From the NCBI GenBank assembly GCA_903938935.1, contig CAJAFD010000435.1, positions 1 through 10,986 on the forward strand: a stretch of 10,986 nucleotides of DNA. The letters run 5' to 3'. This document shows positions 1 to 6,323 of this stretch, one piece after another. The notes below the pieces were generated by a model that worked only from the letters and a program-made list of their open reading frames with translations, did no database searches and had not been told where the DNA came from. The DNA comes from an uncultured Opitutia bacterium. Lineage in GTDB: Bacteria; Verrucomicrobiota; Verrucomicrobiia; Opitutales; Opitutaceae. A program made the position numbers and the translations under genes. Position 1 is the first letter of the stretch. Every line of letters begins with the position of its first letter.

Positions 1-1320
1 CAGGGTGCGGCTGTTGTGCTCCCAGAATTGCAGATCGGCGGTGGCGCCGGGCGGCGTACCGGCGGGCGCGGGTTGCAGTTGCCAGCCCACGGCGCCAACG
101 GCGGAGCCGAGCACGCAATCGACGAGGACAACCTCGCTGTGCGGGAAACGATGCGGCTCGATCCGCGAGAGAAAATTATCCGTGACGCCGGGTGCGCCCT
201 CAAACGAACAACGCACAAAAACAAATCCGTGATTCGTGGCGGGGTTGCGAATCTGCGTGAAATACGCGCCGCTGCGCAGCGAGCGTGCGGTGCAGTTTTC
301 GAAAAACGACGGGCCGGTGCCCCACATGAAATCGACGTCACCCTCGATGAAACAATCAGAGAGGTAAGCCTGACCGTTAATCTGGATCGTATCTTGGAAG
401 CTGTAGAAATTGACGTCCTTGATGATGGTGCGCGCCGTCGTGGTGCCGTTGACGATGAGAGCCTCGGCCTGCGTGCCGCCCTGCGGCGTGGTGTTGTGGA
501 GCGTGAGGTTGGCCAAGGTGAAATCGTTCACGCGGTGCGCGAGGAACATCCCGCGTCGATAAATATTGCCGCCACGCTTTGGGGCTTCGGCGCTAGGATT
601 GGGCGAGCGACCAGCGAAGGGATTGCCACCGGAGCCGTTGAATTTGGCGTTGTTGGGATACGCGAGGATCGTCGCGCGGCGGTCTTCGCCGAGAATCGTG
701 ACACCGTGTTTGTCGGTAAAAAAGATGATCTCACGATAGGTGCCTTTGCGGACAAAAACCGTGACGGGGGCGATGTTGCCCGGGGGAATGTAATCGAGGG
801 CGGCCTGCACGGTAGAAAAATCTCCCGCGCCGTCAGCCGCGACGACCAGACGCGAGACGCCCGCGCTGGGCGGGACGGACTTGGTCGTGAAGCACCACGC
901 GCTAGGCGAATCGAGAGCGGCAAACGTTTCCGTCGAAGTTTTTAGCGCACCAGCATCGGCGGTGACGTAGTAGCGGTGGCCGTAGGCGAGCGCGCCCGGC
1001 GGCGGGAACAAGGTGACTTCACGCTCGGTGATGAGGACGGTGTGATAGTTGTAGTGATCGAGCCCGCCGATGGTCTTGGTGGCGACGGGCGCGGCGACGT
1101 CGAGCGTGGCGACGATGGCGTGCGTGGCGGCGTCGTGGATGCGGAATTGGCCAGCGGCGCCGAGGACGGGTGCGGCGGAAAATGTGAGACGCAGCGGGGT
1201 GTCGGGGTTAACCGACGTTGCGCCATTGGCGGGGAAAAAATGCGTGGCGGTAAAGCTGGCGCGCGCGACCGTCGCGAGGCCGACAGCCAAGAAAATGACG
1301 GTGGGAAGAAAGCGGGGCAT
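1..1320 (-). CDS. Secreted pectinesterase (pectin methylesterase), C-terminus cut by the window edge
   Basis: The reading frame is open from an ATG at 1320 to base 1, giving 440 residues without a stop. Residues 1-21 are a signal peptide (MPRFLPTVIFLAVGLATVARA), so the enzyme is exported. Residues 22-147 look like a bacterial Ig-like (Big_5-type) domain, with 'FFPANGATSVNPDTPLRLTF' near its start. From about 156 the right-handed beta-helix pectinesterase domain begins with DGAGDFSTVQAALD (163-176). Family landmarks follow: QAEAL (284-288, the oxyanion Gln), SFQDTIQ (307-313, Asp310 as acid/base), GDVDFMWG (327-334, Asp330 as nucleophile) and LSR (384-386, the substrate Arg). The family hydrolyses methyl esters of polygalacturonate, releasing methanol. 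FMWG instead of the usual FIFG, and RIE instead of RPW, are departures. The end (QFWEHNSRTL) resembles the last conserved block, so probably only a few dozen residues are missing. The gene lies downstream of the receptor gene, beyond a terminator. No Shine-Dalgarno is visible before the ATG. Confidence 0.9.
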   Translation of the reverse strand, partial: MPRFLPTVIFLAVGLATVARASFTATHFFPANGATSVNPDTPLRLTFSAAPVLGAAGQFRIHDAATHAIVATLDVAAPVATKTIGGLDHYNYHTVLITEREVTLFPPPGALAYGHRYYVTADAGALKTSTETFAALDSPSAWCFTTKSVPPSAGVSRLVVAADGAGDFSTVQAALDYIPPGNIAPVTVFVRKGTYREIIFFTDKHGVTILGEDRRATILAYPNNAKFNGSGGNPFAGRSPNPSAEAPKRGGNIYRRGMFLAHRVNDFTLANLTLHNTTPQGGTQAEALIVNGTTTARTIIKDVNFYSFQDTIQINGQAYLSDCFIEGDVDFMWGTGPSFFENCTARSLRSGAYFTQIRNPATNHGFVFVRCSFEGAPGVTDNFLSRIEPHRFPHSEVVLVDCVLGSAVGAVGWQLQPAPAGTPPGATADLQFWEHNSRTL

Positions 1321-1368
1321 GGGGCGGCAGGGATTTTTATTGAAACCGATAACGGCCGAGGTGGGCAG

Positions 1369-1399
1369 AAAAAAGCCGCGCGGTGGATTCCGCGCGGCT
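1369..1399 (-). terminator. Rho-independent terminator after the TonB-dependent receptor gene
   Basis: Read on the minus strand, a perfect 10-bp stem AGCCGCGCGG / CCGCGCGGCT (1399-1390 with 1383-1374) encloses a 6-base loop and is followed directly by a run of T (1374-1369). It lies 26 bp past the receptor stop codon and about 50 bp before the pectinesterase start. The plus strand has no T-run after the stem, so it should act only on minus-strand transcripts. Confidence 0.88.
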
Positions 1400-1425
1400 G
1401 AGTGGATCACAAGTGGAACGAGGGT

Positions 1426-4400
1426 TTAGAACGTGCCCTTTACGCCGATGGTGTATTGCACGCCGAATTCTTCGCGGCGATAGGTGCGGCTCCAGCTCGG
1501 AGAGACCGGACCGTAACGCTGCGCGTCTTGGGCGACATTGGTCAAATTACGCGCATTGACGAACACGCCGATGAGGTTCGTGAAGCGATAGTTGAAATTA
1601 ATGTCGGTATAGATGCGGGGCTTGAAGTATTCGAAGAAGCCCTCGTCGGTGCGAGCGAGACCGTTGTAGGTGATGTTTTGCTGAGCGAGACGTTGGCGTC
1701 CGCGGTAGTTCCAATTCACCTGGGCGCCGAATTTATTCTTGTTGTATTTCACGCCCCAGCTGCCGCTGGCGGGAATGAAGTTACTGAAGTCGGCGAGGGT
1801 CGAGCCTTCGAGGTGCATCTGCTGGCCGTTAGCGTAGACCGTGAAATCCTTCGTCCACTTGGGGAAGGCATCGACGTCGAGGACTTGCGAGTAGTTAAAC
1901 TCGAGACCGGTGACGCGAGCGGAGCCGACGTTCGAGCGGGTGGCGACGGTCACGGTCGCGGATGGGTTCGTAGCCGCGGCGGAGGCGAGCAAGTTGGCCG
2001 CATCGGGGATACCGAGGGATTCGAGCAGCGCGAGCGTGGCGGTTTTCGGAACGCTGCCGCCGACGAAGTCACGGAAGTCTTTGCGGAAGGCGCCGACGGA
2101 GAACACGCCGGTCTTCGCGAAGTAGTATTCGAGGGAGACGTCGTAGGCGTTGGTCTGCGTGGGCTTGAGCGAGGCGTTTACCGTGGTGATGGCGTAGGTA
2201 GCGGTGACCAAGCTCGTGTCGGGCAGCGTGGTGCTTGTGATGATATTACCCAAATCAGGCCGGCCGATGGAGCGAGCGTAGGCCGCGCGGGCGACGATGT
2301 TGTGGGTGACGTTGTAGGAGGTGTCGAAGCTCGGGTAGTAGCCGTCGTAAGATTTGGAACGGATGTCGCCGCGGTCTTTGTATTGGGCCTTAGCGCGAGC
2401 GGCGAGGTCGGGGTTTAAGACCTGTTGGCCAGCAGCGTTGGTGATGTAGCCCGCGCGTGGGTTGTTGAGGACGCCGTAGCCTTTATCTTGGGTGCGTTCG
2501 AAGCGGACGCCGCCCGACATGCGGAGGCGGTTGGCGAACATGCGCGCGTCAAACATCATATAAGCGGCGGTGATGACTTCGCGGAAGTATCTGGAGTTGT
2601 TCGCGCTGTTGATCGTGGGATTGGCGGCGTTGGCGAGAGCGAAATATTCGGGATGTTGCTTCCAGAGCGTGAAGGCGCTGTAGGGATCGGGATACGGGAC
2701 TTGCGGTGTGCCGAAGAGGAAGGGGCCGGAGGAATATTGCGGGTCGCTGAGTTTGTAGAGGCCGGCGTTGTCGTCGGCGGTGTTGGCGACGCCATCGGGC
2801 CCGACGAAATTCCAGTTGCCGCGGTTATCGAGGCGGATGTCGCGAGTTTCTTCCTGGAGGTTGAGGCCGGTCTTGAAGGTGACGGGGAACGAGAGTCCGA
2901 GGTCGCGCTTGGCGTTGATGCGAGCGGTCTTGAAGACGTCGGCCGAGTCGGCGGGATTGAAATTTACGCTGGAGATGTTGTAGTTCGACGCGTTGGAGAG
3001 GTCGATTTTGTTCACGCCGGCGGTGTCGAGGACGTTGATCGAGGTCGGCATCAAATAACTGCCTGCGGCGATGCCGGCGAAGTTAACCGTGGGGCTAGAA
3101 GCAGCAGGTGAACTGGGCGTCCCACGAAGCGTGAGAGTGACGCCGTTAAAGTGGGAATCTTGCCCGTCGTGGTAGTGATTCGTCGCATGGGAGAAGGCGA
3201 GACCGGCATCGATTTTCCAGATGGGGCCGTTGTGTTTATAGGTCGCGTCGGTGGCGTAGGTGTAGCCGAATTTGCGACGGAAAGACGTGCCGCCGAGAGA
3301 AACTGAGCCGCGGCCGAGCGCGCCGTTGACGAAGTCCGGGCTGAACGAGAGGGGCGCCGTGGTGCCGACGTCGTAGGTGACAGGGCGATTGCTGAAGGAG
3401 GCGTTGTAGTAATTCCATTGCGCGCCGACGGAGAGGGTGTCGGTTTTATTCAGGCGGAGGTCTACGGTGCCGCTGATAGATTTGCGGGCGTTGTTCTTCG
3501 GGCCGTCTTGAACCTGATAGCTCCGCAGGTAGGGGTTGGTGGGACTGGCAACCGAGCCGTAGGCTTGGGTGGCGTTGGGCGCCCAGTTGGGGTTGGTGCG
3601 GTGTTGAGGGTAGTAGATGTTGGATTCGAGCACGGCCAAGGTGTAGCCGAAGTTTTTCGAAACGGGATTGATGTAGACGAAATCGAAGCCGGGTTTGATT
3701 TTACGGGAGCCTTCGTTGGTGGGGCCGCGGCTTTTATTGAAATCTTTTTCATCGCCGTTGACGCTGACGAAGGCGCGGTAGCTGAAGGAGGGCTTCGCTT
3801 GGTCGAAGGAACTGCGGGGCACGAGGTTGATCGCACCGCCGAGAGCGTCGGCTGCGGTCTCGGGCGAGCGGGACTTGAGGACTTCGATGCGGCCAGCGTT
3901 GTTAATCGAGATCTGTTCGAGCTCAAAGGTGCGGCCGGCGTTGGAGGAGTTGGCGCTGGCGATACGGTTGCCGTTGAGCGTGACCGGGGTGTAATTGGCG
4001 GGCACGCCGCGCACGGAAATCGTACGCGCGTCGGGCGAGACGTAGTCGATCGTGACGCCGGGGAGGAATTTCACGAAGTCACCGAGATTACCCTCGGTGA
4101 TGTCGCCAAAGGCGTCGGTGGAGACGACGTTTTTGATCGTGGGCGAGAAACGTTGTTCGTTAATCGCGATGGAGGCGGCATCCATTTCGACGGCGGCGGC
4201 GACCTTGAAAGCGTCGAGCTTGAGCACGTCACCGTCTTTACTCGCAGTGGAGGACTTGGTGGAAAGATTGATATCGAGGTTCACCGCGGCACCCGCGGAG
4301 ACGGCGACGGTGATCGATTGATTCGAGAGACCGGTATAGAAAGCGTTCACTTTGGCGGCTCCAGCGGGAACGTTGCTCAAGCGGAAAAGACCCGTCGAAT

Positions 4401-4599
4401 CCGTGAACGTTTCAAGCGCAGTGCCCTCGACGGTGACGCGGACGTTGTTGAGGTATTTGCCGTTGTCGGTGTTAAGGACACGGCCTTCGATGGTGCCGGT
4501 GGCGGCGCTCTGAGCGGCCGCGTGGCCAGCAAAGAGGAATAAACCTGCCAGCAGGGTGGTCAGGCGCAGGAGGGTGCGGAGGGTTTGGGTGGGTTTCAT
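1426..4599 (-). CDS. TonB-dependent outer-membrane receptor with N-terminal carboxypeptidase-regulatory-like domain
   Basis: This 1057-residue protein should form a TonB-energised beta-barrel that imports a large ligand across the outer membrane. Residues 1-30 are a signal peptide (hydrophobic 8-24, cleavage near HAAAQ). Residues 36-113 form a CarboxypepD_reg-like beta-sandwich (TIEGRVLNTDNGKYLNNVRV). DVLKLDAFKV (124-133) is a likely TonB box. The plug domain spans about 145-265, with NLGDFVKFLPGVTIDY, ISVRGVP, TLNGNRIAS and RIEVLKSRSPETAADALGGAINLVPR. The rest is barrel, ending in GVKGTF; a terminal Phe is typical of outer-membrane proteins. It resembles SusC-type receptors in layout, but there is no SusD-like lipoprotein next to it. 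The pectinesterase downstream and hexuronate carrier upstream suggest a pectin-derived oligosaccharide as ligand. This is inference: the family also takes siderophores and other substrates. The ATG at 4599 is the only start that gives a clean signal peptide. No Shine-Dalgarno precedes it. Confidence 0.93.
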   Translation of the reverse strand: MKPTQTLRTLLRLTTLLAGLFLFAGHAAAQSAATGTIEGRVLNTDNGKYLNNVRVTVEGTALETFTDSTGLFRLSNVPAGAAKVNAFYTGLSNQSITVAVSAGAAVNLDINLSTKSSTASKDGDVLKLDAFKVAAAVEMDAASIAINEQRFSPTIKNVVSTDAFGDITEGNLGDFVKFLPGVTIDYVSPDARTISVRGVPANYTPVTLNGNRIASANSSNAGRTFELEQISINNAGRIEVLKSRSPETAADALGGAINLVPRSSFDQAKPSFSYRAFVSVNGDEKDFNKSRGPTNEGSRKIKPGFDFVYINPVSKNFGYTLAVLESNIYYPQHRTNPNWAPNATQAYGSVASPTNPYLRSYQVQDGPKNNARKSISGTVDLRLNKTDTLSVGAQWNYYNASFSNRPVTYDVGTTAPLSFSPDFVNGALGRGSVSLGGTSFRRKFGYTYATDATYKHNGPIWKIDAGLAFSHATNHYHDGQDSHFNGVTLTLRGTPSSPAASSPTVNFAGIAAGSYLMPTSINVLDTAGVNKIDLSNASNYNISSVNFNPADSADVFKTARINAKRDLGLSFPVTFKTGLNLQEETRDIRLDNRGNWNFVGPDGVANTADDNAGLYKLSDPQYSSGPFLFGTPQVPYPDPYSAFTLWKQHPEYFALANAANPTINSANNSRYFREVITAAYMMFDARMFANRLRMSGGVRFERTQDKGYGVLNNPRAGYITNAAGQQVLNPDLAARAKAQYKDRGDIRSKSYDGYYPSFDTSYNVTHNIVARAAYARSIGRPDLGNIITSTTLPDTSLVTATYAITTVNASLKPTQTNAYDVSLEYYFAKTGVFSVGAFRKDFRDFVGGSVPKTATLALLESLGIPDAANLLASAAATNPSATVTVATRSNVGSARVTGLEFNYSQVLDVDAFPKWTKDFTVYANGQQMHLEGSTLADFSNFIPASGSWGVKYNKNKFGAQVNWNYRGRQRLAQQNITYNGLARTDEGFFEYFKPRIYTDINFNYRFTNLIGVFVNARNLTNVAQDAQRYGPVSPSWSRTYRREEFGVQYTIGVKGTF

Positions 4600-4604
4600 G
4601 TCGG

Positions 4605-4632
4605 GTTATATATTCGTTCTAACACATTACAA
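4605..4632 (-). promoter_or_regulatory. Candidate promoter of the TonB-dependent receptor gene
   Basis: On the minus strand, TTGTAA (4632-4627) and TATAAC (4610-4605) are separated by 16 bp. Both resemble sigma-70 boxes, the -10 box (5 of 6) better than the -35. The -10 box ends only 5 bases before the ATG at 4599, so transcription would begin at or next to the start codon, giving a leaderless or nearly leaderless mRNA. A dyad ACATT-ACA-AATGT (4624-4636) overlaps the -35 box and could be a protein-binding site. An alternative promoter further upstream cannot be excluded. Confidence 0.4.
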
Positions 4633-4822
4633 ATGTCCTGCGGCTTAGCGGCCTCAGTGCATCGGTTTTCTTGGTCTAAATTATCGTAAAAAAGAACTGA
4701 AGGTGCGGCATTTTGGGTCCGCGCCAAAGCACAGGAATGAGGGGGCGTGCTGAAGCGAGGACTTGAAAATGTGTCGCGAGGTAGAAGCCCACAAAGCAGG
4801 GAGAAAAAAGTCAAGATTCAAG

Positions 4823-4834
4823 GGACACGTGTCC
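4823..4834. promoter_or_regulatory. CG-centred perfect palindrome, candidate LacI-family operator
   Basis: GGACACGTGTCC reads the same on both strands and is centred on a CpG. Operators of the LacI/GalR family are typically even palindromes with a central CG, into which the hinge-helix leucine wedges. A LacI-family gene lies 1.5 kb downstream on the same strand and keeps a leucine in its hinge segment. The site is 48 bp before the transporter start and about 220 bp before the receptor start, so it could control either direction. I found no second copy elsewhere in the window's non-coding DNA. Confidence 0.5.
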
Positions 4835-4870
4835 GCATTTTTCACATGACTTTGCGCGAAGGCTGGGTTA

Positions 4871-4880
4871 GGTTTAAACC
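4871..4880. promoter_or_regulatory. Perfect 10-bp palindrome just before the transporter start codon
   Basis: GGTTTAAACC is a perfect palindrome that ends two bases before the ATG at 4883, where a ribosome binding site would be expected. It has no purine-rich Shine-Dalgarno character. It may be a protein-binding site or part of a core promoter of a leaderless transcript. Chance is also possible, because a 10-bp palindrome is not rare at this scale. Confidence 0.25.
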
Positions 4881-4882
4881 CT

Positions 4883-6226
4883 ATGGCATTACCCCTACCT
4901 CAAAACGCGACTCCCGTGATCGGGCGCTATCGTTGGCTGATTTGTGCGATCCTTTTCGCCGCGACCACGGTCAATTACATCGATCGCAACGTGCTATCAT
5001 TTACCATGCTCGACGGAGCTTTTCGGAATCAGATGTTAGGTCTGCCGGCTGATGCCCCCCTGAGCCCAAGCGATATGGCGCATTATAAAGAGATGATGGG
5101 CAAGGTGGACGCCGCTTTTAAATTAGCTTACGCATTGGGTTTTCTACTGGCGGGCTGGATGATCGATCGTATCGGCACGCGCCGGGGCTATGGCGTGAGC
5201 ATCGGCCTGTGGAGTTTAGCGGGTATCGGACATGGATTTGTGAATACCGTCGGCGGGATGTCTTGGTCGAGATTTCTGCTCGGCATCGGCGAGGCGGGAA
5301 ACTTTCCGTCGGCCATCAAAACGGTCGCCGAGTGGTTCCCGCGCAAGGAGCGTAGTTTCGCCACGGGATTATTTAACGCTGGAGCCAACGTCGGTATCAT
5401 CATCACAGCGATCGCGGTTCCATGGATCATCGCCCAATATGGTTGGCGCACGAGTTTCATTGTAACGGGAGCCTTAGGTTTTATCGTGCTGGTATTATGG
5501 CTGGCGATCTATCGGCGGCCCGAGGAACACCCCAAACTCGGAGCCGCAGAGCTCGCCCATATCCGCTCGGATGGCGAAGTGGAAAGTGAGAACAACCAGC
5601 CCGTAAAATGGCGGCAACTTTTACCCTACCCCGCGCTCTGGGCCTTTGCCTTGGGTAAATTTTTAACCGACGCAGTCTGGTGGTTTTACCTGACCTGGCT
5701 GCCAAGTTTCTTCAACGATAACGCTGCGCTGGAAACCAAGCTGGATCTCAAAACGGTCGGCGTGCCCTTTATCATCATCTACTTGGTGTCCGATGGCGGA
5801 AGTATTTTCTTTGGTTGGCTGGCCACGCGTTTCATCGGCCTTGGTTGGTCAGTTAACCGCGCTCGGAAAATCACGATGTTGATCTGCGCGCTCTGCGTCG
5901 TGCCGATATTTATCGCCTCGCAGACCTCGAGCATCGTGCTGGCGATCGCCCTGATCTCTTTGGCCACCGCCGCGCACCAAGGCTGGAGTGCTAATTTATT
6001 CACGACCGTATCCGATATGTTTCCCCGTCGGGCGGTCGGCAGTGTGACCGGATTCGGTGGTATGATGGGCGCCCTCGGTGGCGCTCTGCTCGCCTACTTT
6101 GCGGGTAGCATCATCGCCGCATTTGGCTACTGGCCTTTGTTTATTTTCGCTTCGGTCGCATATCTGCTGGCGCTGGGTGTAATCCACGTGCTCGCACCCC
6201 GACTCGAGAAAGTAAATATCGCTTAA
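4883..6226 (+). CDS. MFS transporter, ACS family, ExuT-like hexuronate symporter
   Basis: This 447-residue inner-membrane carrier belongs to the anion:cation symporter family of the major facilitator superfamily, whose members take up galacturonate, glucuronate, glucarate and similar acids with protons. Diagnostic blocks are YRWLICAILFAATTVNYIDR (16-35, first membrane segment), GWMIDRIGTRRGY (91-103, the MFS loop 2-3 motif), RFLLGIGEAGNFPSAIKTVA (130-149), EWFPRKERSFATGLFNAGAN and WWFYLTWLPSFF (266-277). About 12 membrane segments are apparent, with a cytoplasmic middle loop near 210-245. The stretch between segments 1 and 2 (about 44-78) seems longer than in ExuT. Length otherwise fits the family. 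An in-frame TGA at 4847 and no intervening start make ATG 4883 the start. Next to a pectinesterase, galacturonate is the natural substrate guess; exact specificity is not readable from sequence. Its base composition is less GC-rich and its codons more mixed than in lacI-glcDEF downstream. Confidence 0.9.
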   Translation: MALPLPQNATPVIGRYRWLICAILFAATTVNYIDRNVLSFTMLDGAFRNQMLGLPADAPLSPSDMAHYKEMMGKVDAAFKLAYALGFLLAGWMIDRIGTRRGYGVSIGLWSLAGIGHGFVNTVGGMSWSRFLLGIGEAGNFPSAIKTVAEWFPRKERSFATGLFNAGANVGIIITAIAVPWIIAQYGWRTSFIVTGALGFIVLVLWLAIYRRPEEHPKLGAAELAHIRSDGEVESENNQPVKWRQLLPYPALWAFALGKFLTDAVWWFYLTWLPSFFNDNAALETKLDLKTVGVPFIIIYLVSDGGSIFFGWLATRFIGLGWSVNRARKITMLICALCVVPIFIASQTSSIVLAIALISLATAAHQGWSANLFTTVSDMFPRRAVGSVTGFGGMMGALGGALLAYFAGSIIAAFGYWPLFIFASVAYLLALGVIHVLAPRLEKVNIA

Positions 6227-6323
6227 CTTCGGAGGGACGGAAAATCATCCTAAGCTGAGCCGGTTTCAGACCGGCCATTGACACCGCCGCGCACGGCCGG
6301 AAATCTTTCGGCTCGATTCCACC
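6227..6323 (+). other. Spacer between transporter and lacI with competing hairpins
   Basis: The 97-bp gap has a 6-bp stem GCCGGT-TTCAG-ACCGGC (6259-6264 with 6270-6275), with no T-run after it, so it is a poor intrinsic terminator. CCGGCC (6271-6276) can pair instead with GGCCGG (6295-6300), which excludes the first stem. An imperfect dyad GCCGGAAATCTTTCGGC (6296-6312) competes with that pairing in turn. These could be attenuator-like alternatives, or coincidences of GC-rich DNA. Confidence 0.3.
6278..6307 (+). promoter_or_regulatory. Candidate promoter for lacI-glcDEF
   Basis: A perfect -35 consensus TTGACA (6278-6283) is followed after 18 bp by AATCTT (6302-6307), a weak match (3 of 6) to the -10 consensus. 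Predicted transcription would start around 6314, ten bases before the GTG of lacI. The imperfect dyad at 6296-6312 covers the -10 box, as an autoregulatory operator would, but its centre is TC and not CG. The strong -35 supports this site; the poor -10 weakens it. Confidence 0.35.

Larger units (their letters stand above)
4600..4882. other. Divergent intergenic control region between receptor and transporter genes
   Basis: This 283-bp region separates two divergently transcribed genes. It is visibly more AT-rich than the surrounding coding DNA. It holds a candidate receptor promoter (4605-4632), a CG-centred palindrome (4823-4834) and a second palindrome at 4871-4880. I found no convincing sigma-70-like promoter for the transporter, no tRNA and no clear riboswitch. 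A 72-codon frame on the minus strand (4814-4596) is open, but begins at TTG and looks non-coding. Confidence 0.8.

Noticed and set aside
16..945. 309-codon plus-strand frame at the left end
   Set aside because: The minus strand of the same DNA encodes the pectinesterase with signal peptide and catalytic motifs, and the plus-strand product has no recognisable features.
3418..4542. 374-codon plus-strand frame opposite the receptor gene
   Set aside because: It is an antisense shadow of a confidently identified TonB-dependent receptor; Gly/Val/Asp-rich with no domain. The frames at 1402-2418 and 2425-3111 are rejected for the same reason.
4763..4791. TTGAAA box as a -35 element for the transporter
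   Set aside because: No -10-like hexamer occurs at 16-18 bp downstream, and the position is about 90 bp from the start codon.
4596..4814. 72-codon minus-strand frame whose TGA overlaps the receptor ATG, possibly a coupled leader peptide
   Set aside because: It starts with TTG, has no ribosome binding site, shows no coding-like codon use, and covers the probable promoter and operator sites. The ATGA overlap is probably chance.
6259..6275. Hairpin after the transporter as an intrinsic terminator
   Set aside because: The stem is only 6 bp and is followed by CATTG, not a T-run, so it does not meet the criteria for Rho-independent termination.
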